Shown piece by piece: positions 47,136 through 55,032 of a DNA stretch of 64,000 nt. Both the position numbers and the translations under genes were made by a program. Positions within the stretch are counted from its first letter, which is position 1; the number at the start of each line of letters is the position of its first letter. Source of the stretch: Streptomyces aidingensis (lineage in GTDB: Bacteria; Actinomycetota; Actinomycetes; Streptomycetales; Streptomycetaceae); contig NZ_FOLM01000007.1 in assembly GCF_900112355.1 (NCBI RefSeq), positions 186,001-250,000 of the forward strand, in the 5' to 3' direction. The notes under the pieces are model-generated. The model did not search any database, was not told the origin of the DNA, and saw only the letters and a list, made by a program, of their open reading frames with translations.

Positions 47136-48218
47136 ATGACGATCACCTTCACCACCGAGACCGCCGTCCGCCGGCCGGCCGCCGAGCGGGCGGCACTGAT
47201 GGAGTCACCCGCCTTCGGCGAGGTGTTCACCGACCACATGATCAGCATCGACTGGGAACGGGACCGGGGCTGGCACAACGCCCGGCTGCACCCGTACGGG
47301 CCACTGGTGCTCGACCCGTCGGCCCAGGTGTTCCACTACGGCCAGGAGGTCTTCGAGGGCATGAAGGCGTACCGGCGCCGGGACGGCACGGTGGTGACCT
47401 TCCGCCCGTACGCCAACGCGGCCCGGCTGAACCGCTCCTGCGCGCGCATGGCGATGCCGCCGCTGCCCGGGGAAACCTTCGTCGAGGCTCTCGAGCTGCT
47501 GGTCGGCGCCGACCGCGACTGGGTCCCGGACCGGCCCGGGCACAGCCTCTACCTGCGCCCGTTCATGATTGCCACCCAGCCCACCATCGGCTTCTACGGC
47601 CCTTCCTCCGCCTACCGGTTCATGGTGATCGCCTCACCTGCGGCCTCCTACTTCACGGCGGGGTCGACCCCGCTCACCGTGTGGCTTTCCCAGGACTACA
47701 CCCGGGCGGCCCCCGGCGGCACCGGCGAAGCCAAGTGCGGCGGCAACTACGCGGGAACGCTGGTCGCGCAGGCGCAGGGCAAGGAGATGGGCTGCGACCA
47801 GGTGGTGTGGCTGGACTCGGCGGAACGCCGCTGGGTGGACGAGATGGGCACCAGCAACCTCTTCTTCGTCTACGGCGACCGGCTGGTGACGCCGGAGCTG
47901 TCCGGGACGCTGCTGGCAGGCGTCACCCGGGACTCGGTGCTGACCCTGGCGGCCGAGCTCGGCCACCGGGCCGAGGAGGGGCGGATCAGTGTAGAGCAGT
48001 GGCGGGCCGACGCCGAGGCGGGGGCGCTGACCGAGGTGTTCTCCTGCGGCACCTCGTCGATGATCACCTCGATCGGCTTCGTCCGGAGTGCGGACGGGGA
48101 CTGGACGATCGGCGGCGGCACGCCCGGCCCGGTCACCGAGCGGCTGTGCGCGGAACTGGCCGGGATCCAGGACGGTTCGCGACCGGACCCGTTCGGCTGG
48201 GTCCACAAGATCGCCTGA
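47136..48218 (+). CDS. Branched-chain amino acid aminotransferase-like enzyme (class IV PLP)
   Basis: A 360-residue fold-type IV aminotransferase of the IlvE/BCAT group, with FHYGQEVFEGMKAYRR, the PLP Lys200 in GEAKCGGNYAG, ERRWVDEMGTSNLFFV and EVFSCGTSS. It reversibly converts 2-oxo acids to L-amino acids with glutamate. Streptomyces has a housekeeping ilvE elsewhere, so this copy in a cluster with ketosynthases suggests a special substrate. It may aminate the pathway product, or alternatively supply a branched starter by deaminating valine, leucine or isoleucine. The ATG is at 47136, 40 bp after the carboxylase gene. Confidence 0.92.
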   Translation: MTITFTTETAVRRPAAERAALMESPAFGEVFTDHMISIDWERDRGWHNARLHPYGPLVLDPSAQVFHYGQEVFEGMKAYRRRDGTVVTFRPYANAARLNRSCARMAMPPLPGETFVEALELLVGADRDWVPDRPGHSLYLRPFMIATQPTIGFYGPSSAYRFMVIASPAASYFTAGSTPLTVWLSQDYTRAAPGGTGEAKCGGNYAGTLVAQAQGKEMGCDQVVWLDSAERRWVDEMGTSNLFFVYGDRLVTPELSGTLLAGVTRDSVLTLAAELGHRAEEGRISVEQWRADAEAGALTEVFSCGTSSMITSIGFVRSADGDWTIGGGTPGPVTERLCAELAGIQDGSRPDPFGWVHKIA

Positions 48219-48271
48219 CCGGCGTCCGCCGGTCCGGGCCAACCGAAGGTGCAGAAGGGTGCGTGGAAGAC

Positions 48272-48991
48272 ATGAGCCGTTCGGTCCTCGTGACTGGAGG
48301 GAACCGGGGGATCGGCCTCGCCGTGGCGCGTGCCTTCGCGCAGGCCGGCGACAAGGTCGCGCTGACCTACCGCACGGGTGAACCGCCGCGGGCCGCGACC
48401 GGCCTCGGCTGCCTCGCCGTCACCTGCGACGTCACCGACTCGGCGCAGGTCGAGCAGGCGTTCAAGGAGGTGGAGGCGGCACACGGCCCGGTGGAGGTAC
48501 TGGTGGCCAACGCCGGCATCACCCGGGACCGGCTGCTGCTGCGGATGGCCGAGAAGGACTTCACGGACGTGCTGGACACCAACGTGACGGGTGTGTTCCG
48601 GGTGGTCAAGCGGGCCGCCGAGGAGATGGTCGGCGCACGGCGGGGACGGATCGTCCTGATCTCCTCGGCAGTCGGCCTGCTGGGCGCGGCGGGGCAGACC
48701 AATTACGCGGCGTCGAAGGCGAGTCTGGTCGGCTTCGCCCGGTCCGTCGCCCGCGAACTGGGCTCCCGGGGGGTCACCTGCAACGTGGTGGCGCCGGGCG
48801 TGGTCGACACGGACATGACCAAGGCGCTCAAGGAGAAGCAGCGTACGGCCATACTGAGCAAGGTACCGCTGGGGCGCAGCGCAGAGCCGGCGGAGGTGGC
48901 GGCCGCGGTCCGGTTCCTCGCCTCCGAGGACGCCGCCTACATCACCGGAACCATCCTGTCGGTGGACGGCGGCTGGGGCATGGGGCACTGA
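48272..48991 (+). CDS. FabG-like 3-oxoacyl-ACP reductase (SDR)
   Basis: A 239-residue SDR close to FabG. The NADPH motif is TGGNRGIG, followed by NAGITRDRLLLRM, the catalytic Ser in ISSAVG, and Tyr/Lys in NYAASKASL. The C-terminal FLASEDAAYITGTILSVDGG is typical of FabG. It reduces the 3-oxo group made by the ketosynthases. ATG 48272 is chosen; an upstream GTG (48263) adds three residues. It is the last gene of the rightward biosynthetic operon and faces the convergent XRE/cupin regulator. Confidence 0.93.
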   Translation: MSRSVLVTGGNRGIGLAVARAFAQAGDKVALTYRTGEPPRAATGLGCLAVTCDVTDSAQVEQAFKEVEAAHGPVEVLVANAGITRDRLLLRMAEKDFTDVLDTNVTGVFRVVKRAAEEMVGARRGRIVLISSAVGLLGAAGQTNYAASKASLVGFARSVARELGSRGVTCNVVAPGVVDTDMTKALKEKQRTAILSKVPLGRSAEPAEVAAAVRFLASEDAAYITGTILSVDGGWGMGH

Positions 48992-49010
48992 AGCCGGGCC
49001 GTGCGCGTGC

Positions 49011-49580
49011 TCAGGAGTGCTCCGAGACGAGAATCGCGCGCGTGCCGGATTCCAGCGCCCGGAAGACGTGCGGGACGTCGGCCGGGTAGCTGATGTAGTC
49101 CCCCGGGTACAGTTCCACCGGTTCGTCGGCGGTGCCCACCAGGGCCCGGCCGGCGCCGATCACGACATGCTCGACGATGCCGGGCATGTGCGGTGCGGAG
49201 GAGCGCTGCGGGCCCGGCTCGGCCGCGATGCTGTAGAGGTCCCGCCGCGCCCCCGGAGGAGAGGCGGCCAGCAGGGTGGCCCGGTAATCGCTCTGCGCCG
49301 AGCCGATGGCCGGTCCCTCGCCCGCGCGGAGCACCTGGACGGGAGGACGGGAGGAGGCCAGCAGCCGGGAGAAGGGGATCTCCAGGGCCACGCACAGCGC
49401 CCACAGCGTCTCCAGACTGGGATTGCCGGTACCGGACTCCAGTTGCGAGAGCGTGGACTTGGCGATCCGGGCACGTCGGGCGACTTCGGTGAGGGAGAGC
49501 CCCGCCCGGACTCGCTCCGCACGCAGGGATGCGGCGATCACTGCCAAAGGCGGCTTGAGAGTGGGGTCGACGTCGGACAC
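49011..49580 (-). CDS. XRE/cupin transcriptional regulator
   Basis: A 189-residue regulator. The N-terminal XRE helix-turn-helix (LSLTEVARRARIAKSTLSQLESGTG) is followed by a cupin_2 domain (HMPGIVEHVVIGAG, LYPGDYISYPADVPHVFRA). Such XRE/cupin genes often lie divergent from azlCD and control the exporter. GTG 49580 was chosen because GGAG sits 11 nt upstream; a GTG at 49622 would start inside the palindromic operator. It converges with the FabG-like gene, leaving a 20-bp gap, and diverges from azlC. Confidence 0.87.
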   Translation of the reverse strand: MSDVDPTLKPPLAVIAASLRAERVRAGLSLTEVARRARIAKSTLSQLESGTGNPSLETLWALCVALEIPFSRLLASSRPPVQVLRAGEGPAIGSAQSDYRATLLAASPPGARRDLYSIAAEPGPQRSSAPHMPGIVEHVVIGAGRALVGTADEPVELYPGDYISYPADVPHVFRALESGTRAILVSEHS

Positions 49581-49616
49581 GCGCGTTCGCTCCAATGGTC
49601 GATCGTTCGCCTTGAC

Positions 49617-49636
49617 GAACACCCTCCAGGGTGTTC
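49617..49636. promoter_or_regulatory. Palindromic operator before azlC
   Basis: GAACACCCTCCAGGGTGTTC has perfect 9-bp arms around CC. A third half-site, AACACC, follows at 49643-49648, right against the azlC ATG. The position between the XRE/cupin start and azlC suggests that the regulator binds here and controls both genes. Confidence 0.72.
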
Positions 49637-49648
49637 ACCATAAACACC

Positions 49649-50332
49649 ATGCGTACGTTATGGGAAACGCTGGGCAAGGGGCCATTGCGGGACATCGCGC
49701 TCGTCTGCCTGGCCGTGGGGGTCATCGGTCTGTCGTACGGAGCCATCTCGGTCACCTCGGGCTTCCCCTGGTGGTTCCCGGTGCTCATGGGCGCGCTCGT
49801 CCTGGCGGCGTCGTCCGAGTTCCTCTTCGTCGGGATCATCGCCGCCGGGGGGAGCCCGATCGCCGCGCTGCTGGCGGGCCTGCTGGTCAACGCCCGCCAC
49901 CTGCCGTTCGGTCTGGCGATGCCCGATGTGCTCGGGCGGGGCTGGCGCGGGCTGCTCGGCACGCATCTGATGAACGACGAGACGGTCGTCTTCGCCATCG
50001 CCCAGGAGGGGCTCGCGCGCAAGCGGGCCGCATACTGGGCCTGCGGCCTCGGCATCCTGGCCTGCTGGCCCGCCGGCGCCGCGCTCGGCGCGCTGCTCGG
50101 CAGCGTCGTCCGGGACACCGACGCCCTCGGCCTGGACGCGATGTTCCCCGCGGTGATCCTGGCCCTGATCCTGCCCGCGATGAAGGACCGGGCAATGCGG
50201 CGCACCGCGCTGGCCGGCTCGGCAATCGCGCTGGCCCTCACCACCTTCCTGCCGGCCGGACTGCCGGTCCTGGTCGCGCTGGCCGCGCTGCCGCTGTTCC
50301 GGACGAAGAACCTCGAAGGAGCAGCACGATGA
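49649..50332 (+). CDS. azlC: AzlC-family branched-chain amino acid exporter, large subunit
   Basis: A 227-residue membrane protein with about five to six helices and the AzlC hallmarks GLSYGAIS, ASSEFLFVGI and LLVNARHLPFGLAMPD. With AzlD it exports branched-chain amino acids or analogues, giving resistance to toxic ones such as 4-azaleucine in Bacillus subtilis. Codon 4 (49658-49660) is TTA, the rare codon read by bldA tRNA, so translation may be tied to development. ATG 49649 lies directly after the operator; GTG 49631 would add six residues. The stop overlaps the azlD start. Confidence 0.88.
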   Translation: MRTLWETLGKGPLRDIALVCLAVGVIGLSYGAISVTSGFPWWFPVLMGALVLAASSEFLFVGIIAAGGSPIAALLAGLLVNARHLPFGLAMPDVLGRGWRGLLGTHLMNDETVVFAIAQEGLARKRAAYWACGLGILACWPAGAALGALLGSVVRDTDALGLDAMFPAVILALILPAMKDRAMRRTALAGSAIALALTTFLPAGLPVLVALAALPLFRTKNLEGAAR

Positions 50333-50661
50333 GCAATCACTTTCCCCTGCTGCCGGCGCTGGCGGCGATGTCCGCCCTGGCGGCCGGGACCTTTCTGCTA
50401 CGCCTCTCCGGTCCCGCCCTGCGGGCGAAGGTCACCTTCCCGAAGCAGGTCGAGAAGCTGCTGGAGGTCTCGGCGGTCGTATTGCTCGCCGCACTGACGG
50501 CCACGGCGGCGCTCACCGAGGGCGACGGCTTCGCCGGCGCGGCCCGGGCGCTCGGGGTACTGGTCGGCGGAGTGCTCGCCTGGCTCAGGGCCCCCTTTCT
50601 CGTCGTCGTCCTCGCGGCGGCCGGGACAGCGGCGCTCCTGCGACTCGCGGGCGTTCCGTGA
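50329..50661 (+). CDS. azlD: AzlD-family small subunit of the amino acid exporter
   Basis: A 110-residue membrane protein of three to four helices with the AzlD motif TFLLRLSGPALR near the N-terminus. It completes the AzlCD exporter. Its ATG overlaps the azlC stop by 4 bp (ATGA), and GAAGGAG lies 8 nt upstream. A small hairpin follows. Confidence 0.88.
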   Translation: MSNHFPLLPALAAMSALAAGTFLLRLSGPALRAKVTFPKQVEKLLEVSAVVLLAALTATAALTEGDGFAGAARALGVLVGGVLAWLRAPFLVVVLAAAGTAALLRLAGVP

Positions 50662-50685
50662 CATCCCCGAAACCATTCCGAAGAG

Positions 50686-50709
50686 CGCCCGGAGGAACCT
50701 GTCCGGGCG
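50686..50709 (+). terminator. Hairpin after azlD
   Basis: 8-bp arms (CGCCCGGA and its complement) with an 8-nt loop, 25 bp past the azlD stop. Confidence 0.5.
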
Positions 50710-51481
50710 GCCTCGCGCATTTCACCGGGCGATGCACCGCCCGAGAATTCAAACATCATGGCGGAATTCAGCCACTTGTCTCAGACATTGCCTCTGGTAT
50801 TGCTCGCTCCAGTAGCGGCCGAGTACCCTACCACTAGGTAACGACCTCCAGAGGTCGGCCACCCGTGTTCGCATTGCTCGCCTTTCGTTCGGGATGCCGT
50901 TCCATCGAGATGCTCAAGGGGAACCATCGTGGGTGGGGGAGTCGGACTCCTTCCGTTACTGCACCTCAGGACTCCCGTAGTACGCCTCGATCACGTCCGG
51001 GGTTCGGCCCGCCATCCGCCCGTCGAAGCCGCCCGGAATTCCTTTCCGGCGTCGACGTCGGCCCTGCTCCTTGGTGGCCGTCGAAGAATTTCGAGGGCAC
51101 TCCGGTAACTCCCGACGAAATCATGCACTTTCTGCGCCCATATCGAGCCACCCGGGGCGAGGCGAATCGGCTGGCCGGTCCGAGGCCGGTCGGACCGACT
51201 CCGGGTACGCCACCGGAAGTAGCCGGAATTCACACGCCGCGCAGCACAGTCCGACCGGCCGGGAATTGACCTGCCTGACGTGCCCCCAAGCCTGCCCTCA
51301 TTCGTTCCCCGGAACGACGCTGCACCGTTCGCCGCCCCCATGCCCCGCGGCCGACCCGGCTGGTCGGCCTGCCCTTCCGCCCACCCTGCGGGACTCACCG
51401 GCGAGGCCCGCACGCGTCGACGCGCGCAGACTCACCCCACGAGATGACCGCCCACCAGCCAGAGGGAACCGAGGAACCGTC
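50710..51481. other. Long non-coding stretch before the LuxR-type gene
   Basis: About 770 bp, lower in GC than the flanking genes, especially 50740-50900. Frames are open in places but without coding character. The LuxR-type gene's ribosome site (GAGGAACCGTC before the ATG) is at the right end. This may be a long upstream regulatory region or the boundary of the cluster. Confidence 0.45.
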
Positions 51482-51856
51482 ATGCGCACCGCAGAACCCC
51501 TGACAACGTCCCCCCACCTCATCGCCGCCCGGCAGGCGGCACTGGTCCACCACCACGTCTGGGACGCCGCTCTGACACGAGTGCCGCTGTTATCCGAGCG
51601 TGAACTCGACGTCTTCCGGACGCTGGCGAAGGGATCGTCGAACCGGGCCATCGCTACCCAGCTGTTCATCACCGAACGCACCGCCAAGGCCCATGTCGCC
51701 CAGATACTGGCCAAACTCGTCGTGGAGTCCCGCCTCCAGGCCGGCATCGTCGGGTTCGCCTGGGAGATCCTCACCCACGGCGCCGCGGTCCCCTGCGCCA
51801 CCGACCCGACCAGGTGCCACCCCCTGAGACTGAGAACTCCGAGTCCGGGTTACTGA
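51482..51856 (+). CDS. Small LuxR-type DNA-binding protein with a TTA codon
   Basis: A 124-residue protein consisting of an N-terminal linker and a complete LuxR/GerE helix-turn-helix (LSERELDVFRTLAKGSSNRA, then TERTAKAHVAQILAKL). There is no receiver or ATPase domain. Leu37 is encoded by TTA (51590-51592), so expression probably depends on the bldA tRNA, as for many pathway-specific regulators. It is the nearest candidate regulator of the 38-50.7 kb cluster, about 820 bp past azlD. The rest of a larger protein might be lost, but the good ribosome site supports a genuine short gene. Confidence 0.78.
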   Translation: MRTAEPLTTSPHLIAARQAALVHHHVWDAALTRVPLLSERELDVFRTLAKGSSNRAIATQLFITERTAKAHVAQILAKLVVESRLQAGIVGFAWEILTHGAAVPCATDPTRCHPLRLRTPSPGY

Positions 51857-51984
51857 CACCGACCGCGACCGCCGCAAGGACCTCCGCAGCGACGGCACTC
51901 GCTGTCAACCGTCCAGGGGTTGGACACTTCTGCCGAAGGTGTTCACCGGGCCGAGAAGATCGTGTGGGCCACTGCCCAACTGTG

Positions 51985-52090
51985 ACGATCCACGACGATC
52001 CGGTAGGCATCGCCGGGGAGAGGGCCTGTGTGCGGGTCTTCCCGCGGGCTGCGCATTTGCCGTAGTAGCTGCGGGAGGCGGGGTCGTGCG
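51985..52090 (-). pseudogene. Possible IS110-family transposase C-terminal remnant
   Basis: Encodes HDPASRSYYGKCAARGKTRT followed by QAL, which resembles the C-terminal region of IS110/IS116 transposases (D-x-x-S-x-x-Y-Y-x-x-K-x-A-x-G-K). It continues into sequence that no longer matches. Short, so identification is tentative. Confidence 0.4.
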
Positions 52091-52199
52091 GGGCGGCGGT
52101 GGCGTCGGGGCGGAGCGCGCCGGCCCCGACGCCACCGGCAAGGGCCGGATCGCTCCGGTCCTCCGCCCGCCACGCGGGCCCGCCCGCCGCCCCTCCCCG

Positions 52200-52503
52200 C
52201 CGGGCCGAACACAAGCGGAGAGGGCGGCGGTGCCGATCGCGGGCCCTGTGACGGCTGCCGCCGGGCGACCGTTCGTCGAGCACGTCGCGTCAGCACTGGG
52301 TGGACAGGCCGGACAGCGGCTGCTGGCGCACCTGCCGGTCGCGGTGAGCGGGTCCACGCTGCTGCGGCAGATCCGGCGGCTGGCTCTTCCACCGGTCCCG
52401 GAAATCGAGGTGGTGGGCGTGGATGAGTTCGCCTTGCGCCGTGGCCGGCGCTTCGGCGCCACCGTGCTGGACATGGCCTCCCACCGACCGGTGGACGTGC
52501 TGC
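52200..52503 (+). pseudogene. ISL3-family transposase internal fragment
   Basis: One open frame encodes VAVSGSTLLRQIRRLALPP followed by VPEIEVVGVDEFALRRGRRF and MASHRPVDVL, the classic ISL3 transposase core with the first catalytic Asp in GVDEFA. Homology ends abruptly near 52503 on the right and fades on the left. No terminal repeats are visible, so it is a fragment. Confidence 0.72.
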
Positions 52504-52597
52504 GGCTGGACCATGCCACCGCGTTGATCCGGCGGCGGAGGCGGACGAGCGCATCGTGCTGCACCCCTGGGCAGGTCGTGCTGACCAGCCGCGAAGG

Positions 52598-53134
52598 TCA
52601 CGGGCTCGCGGTGGTGGTGGGTGACGGCGGCAGCATCTTTTTCGGCGTCAGCTCAGCGTGGATTGCGACGGTTTCCCCGCTTGCGGTGAGCGCTGCACCA
52701 TTGCGGCGCAGGGCGGCAAGCGCCGCCGTGTTGTCAGTCGTCGTGTCCGCGACTACGGTCCGTGCACCGGCTCTCACGGCTGTGTCAAGCAGGATGCGGA
52801 CAGTAGCGGTGCCGATTCCGCGTCCGCGATGAGTGCGGCCGAGCCACAAGCCGATTTCGAGGACATCATGGCTGTCGCGGAGGGCCAGGCGGGCTGATCC
52901 CACGATTTCACCGTGGTGGGTGACCGCGAACGTGGACTCGCGGAGCGGGCCGGCAAGCCCGGGGCGTCGGGCCCGGTGCCAGTTTCGGAAGGTCTCCTGT
53001 CGTTCGGCCGTCCATCCTGGTGGACCGGCCACGGGAGGCATGACCTCTTCGGGTGCTGCGTCCTTGACGGCTACCGCGAGGAGTTCTTCGAGGCTGTCCT
53101 CGTCCACTTGCTGCACTTCCACCCGGCCGGCCAT
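52598..53134 (-). CDS. GNAT-family N-acetyltransferase
   Basis: A 178-residue GNAT protein. The acetyl-CoA loop is RTHRGRGIGTATVR, preceded by a strand with EIVGSARLALRD and followed by VVADTTTDNTAALAALRRNGA, the family's closing segment. The substrate is unknown. ATG 53134 with AGGGGGAA upstream is preferred over 53185. It is intact between two IS scars, so it may be a passenger gene or simply a survivor. Confidence 0.82.
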   Translation of the reverse strand: MAGRVEVQQVDEDSLEELLAVAVKDAAPEEVMPPVAGPPGWTAERQETFRNWHRARRPGLAGPLRESTFAVTHHGEIVGSARLALRDSHDVLEIGLWLGRTHRGRGIGTATVRILLDTAVRAGARTVVADTTTDNTAALAALRRNGAALTASGETVAIHAELTPKKMLPPSPTTTASP

Positions 53135-53435
53135 GCGTTCCCCCTGCTCTGAGTGCTGGACACCGATTGCTCCGTTGATCCTCACGTTCTGTGTGGTGTA
53201 GTGCCAGGGGTTTTCGACAGGGCGGCAGGCGCGGCAGCGCGGGCTCTACGCCCGACTCGGCTTCCGCAAGGTCCGTACGGCACTGATCGCCGTACCCGCC
53301 GAATACGTCGGCTCCGTCCACGTGCCGTGTTCCGGCAGCCCTGTGAGCACAGACAGGCCGGAGCGCCCCAGGGAAGCGGGGGCGGTAGTGCCCGGTGTCC
53401 GGCTGGTGGTGGTCGGGGGTGGCCGCGTCCTTGCG

Positions 53436-53572
53436 GAGACGATCTGCACCCGCGCCACCCGGGGCCCCGGCCTGGAGGCCGTCGTGAAGCTCGCCGGGGA
53501 GGTCCGATCCTCCGGCGTCGCCGTGACCCTCGTCGTCCACGAACACAAGCGGCTCGGCCGTGGCGCCCGCCA
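53436..53572 (+). pseudogene. Serine recombinase (resolvase) fragment
   Basis: One frame encodes ICTRATRGPGLEAVVKLAGE then VRSSGVAVTLVVHEHKRLGRG, matching resolvase/invertase-type serine recombinases just after their nucleophile region. Both sides break off. A further scrap at 53222-53308 (RGLYARLGFRKVRTALI) resembles a GNAT C-terminus. This mosaic abuts the ArsR gene's 5' end. Confidence 0.65.
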
Positions 53573-53578
53573 TCAAAG

Positions 53579-53902
53579 GTGACGGGTTCACAAGGCCCGG
53601 GATTTTACGAACGCCCTGCCGAAGTCCGCGCGCTGCTGCGGGCGGGTGAGCGGCCGGTGACCGACCTGGCCCGGGAGCTGGGGATGAGCCAGCCGGGGGC
53701 GTCCAAGCACCTGCGGGTGCTCCGGGAGGTGGGGCTGGTGCGGGTCCGCGGGGCGGGCAGGCAGCGCCTCTACGGCCTGGACGCCAGCGGGCTGCGTCCG
53801 GTCCACGAGTGGGTCGGCGGATTCGAGCGGTTCTGGAACGAGAGTTTCGACCGGCTGGACACCTACGTGCAGGACCTCAAGCAGACACGGCGGGAGGAAT
53901 GA
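53579..53902 (+). CDS. ArsR-type regulator, 5' end apparently remodelled
   Basis: A 107-residue winged helix-turn-helix protein. The recognition region is PVTDLARELGMSQPGASKHLRVLREVGLVRV, and the C-terminal segment EWVGGFERFWNESFDRLDTY is typical of ArsR proteins paired with SRPBCC genes. The usual first 15-20 residues (including DPTRR) are missing or replaced after GTG 53579, exactly where the recombinase scar ends. It may thus be a functional, shortened regulator or a decaying one. The SRPBCC gene follows 3 bp after the stop, and the RibD/DHFR-like gene overlaps next. Confidence 0.72.
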   Translation: MTGSQGPGFYERPAEVRALLRAGERPVTDLARELGMSQPGASKHLRVLREVGLVRVRGAGRQRLYGLDASGLRPVHEWVGGFERFWNESFDRLDTYVQDLKQTRREE

Positions 53903-53905
53903 CCG

Positions 53906-54412
53906 ATGGAAGCGGCAAGGCAGGAAACGCGGGCGGAGTCGGCGACGGGCGACCGGGAGATCGTGATCTCCCGGCTCATCGACGCCCCGCGGGAGCTGGT
54001 GTTCGAGGCGTTCACCGAGGTCCGGCACCTGTCGCGGTGGTGGGGTCCGGAGGGGTTCACCACCACTACGCGGTTTTTCGAGTTCCGCGAGGGCGGGGAG
54101 TGGTACTTCGTGCTGCACGGGCCGGACGGGACCGACTACTCCGGGTGGATCCGCTGGCTGCGGATCGCCCCTCCGGAGCGCATCGCGCTGCTGCACGGTG
54201 AGTCCCGCGACGACCCGAACGCCTTCGAGTCGGTCCTGACCTTCACACCGGACGGCGCGGCGACCCGGATCGTGATGCGCACCGTGTTCCCCACCAAGGA
54301 ACTGCGCGACGAGGCGGTCGAGAAGTACCACGCGGTCGAGGGCGGCCGGCAGACCCTGAGCAACCTGGCGGCCTACGTCACTGAGATCGTTCGGAAGGGG
54401 GCGGAGGGCTGA
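53906..54412 (+). CDS. AHSA1-type SRPBCC protein
   Basis: A 168-residue START/Bet v1-fold protein of the AHSA1 group: ISRLIDAPRELVFEAFTEVRHLSRWWGPEG is the conserved first helix and strand, with later LTFTPDGAATRIVMRTVF. It binds a hydrophobic ligand in a cavity; the exact ligand is unknown. It lies between an ArsR regulator (3-bp gap) and a RibD/DHFR-like reductase (1-bp overlap). The trio is repeated at 56.9-58.3 kb. Confidence 0.88.
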   Translation: MEAARQETRAESATGDREIVISRLIDAPRELVFEAFTEVRHLSRWWGPEGFTTTTRFFEFREGGEWYFVLHGPDGTDYSGWIRWLRIAPPERIALLHGESRDDPNAFESVLTFTPDGAATRIVMRTVFPTKELRDEAVEKYHAVEGGRQTLSNLAAYVTEIVRKGAEG

Positions 54413-55032
54413 TGGCCGGGAAGGTGTTCTTCAGCGTGTCGATGTCGCTGGACGGGTTCATCGCGCCCGAGTCCCTCGGGGACTTGATGGGGCAGCAGTG
54501 GATGGAACTGCAGCAGTGGATCTTCCCGCAGCGGTTCTTCCGGGAGAACCTGAAGCTGGGCGAGGGCGGCGAGGAGGGGCGCGACAACGACATCGTGCGG
54601 GAGACGTTCGAGCGCACCGGTGCGAGCGTCATGGGCAAGCGCATGTTCGACGCCGGCGAGCAGATGTGGCCGGCGGAGGCGCCGTTCCACACGCCGGTCT
54701 TCGTCGTGACGCACGAGAAGCGTGACCCCTGGGAGCGGCCGGGCGGGACCACGTTCCACTTCGTCAACGACGGCATCGAGCCCGCGCTCGACCAGGCCCG
54801 CGAGGCCGTCGGCGACCGCGACATCCGCATCGCGGGCGGCGGTGCGACGGTCCTGGAGTACGTGAACGCCGGCCTGGTCGACGAGTTCTCGATCGCGCTG
54901 TCGCCCGTGCTGTTCGGCTCCGGAATTCGCCTGTTCGAGGGCGTGGACGCGTCCAGGATCGCGCTGGAGCCGGTCCGTTCGGAGCCATCGTCGCGGGTGA
55001 CGCACCTGACCTACGCCGTGCACCCACGGTAG
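54412..55032 (+). CDS. RibD C-terminal / dihydrofolate-reductase-like protein
   Basis: A 206-residue protein of the bacterial DHFR-like family related to the RibD reductase domain. It has VFFSVSMSLDGFIAP at the start, SVMGKRMFDAGEQ in the middle, and IAGGGATVLEYVNAGLVDEFSIALSP near the end. It probably uses NADPH; the substrate is unknown, and true folate activity is doubtful. Its ATG overlaps the SRPBCC stop. A paralogue closes the second trio at 57685. Confidence 0.87.
   Translation: MAGKVFFSVSMSLDGFIAPESLGDLMGQQWMELQQWIFPQRFFRENLKLGEGGEEGRDNDIVRETFERTGASVMGKRMFDAGEQMWPAEAPFHTPVFVVTHEKRDPWERPGGTTFHFVNDGIEPALDQAREAVGDRDIRIAGGGATVLEYVNAGLVDEFSIALSPVLFGSGIRLFEGVDASRIALEPVRSEPSSRVTHLTYAVHPR

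Noticed and set aside
45041..47278. Long minus-strand open frame across the carboxyltransferase gene
   Set aside because: Antisense shadow with no recognisable domain; the plus strand encodes an intact enzyme.
50865..51269. 134-codon plus-strand ORF upstream of the LuxR-type gene
   Set aside because: No coding character or family resemblance; low-complexity Pro/Arg/Ser composition.
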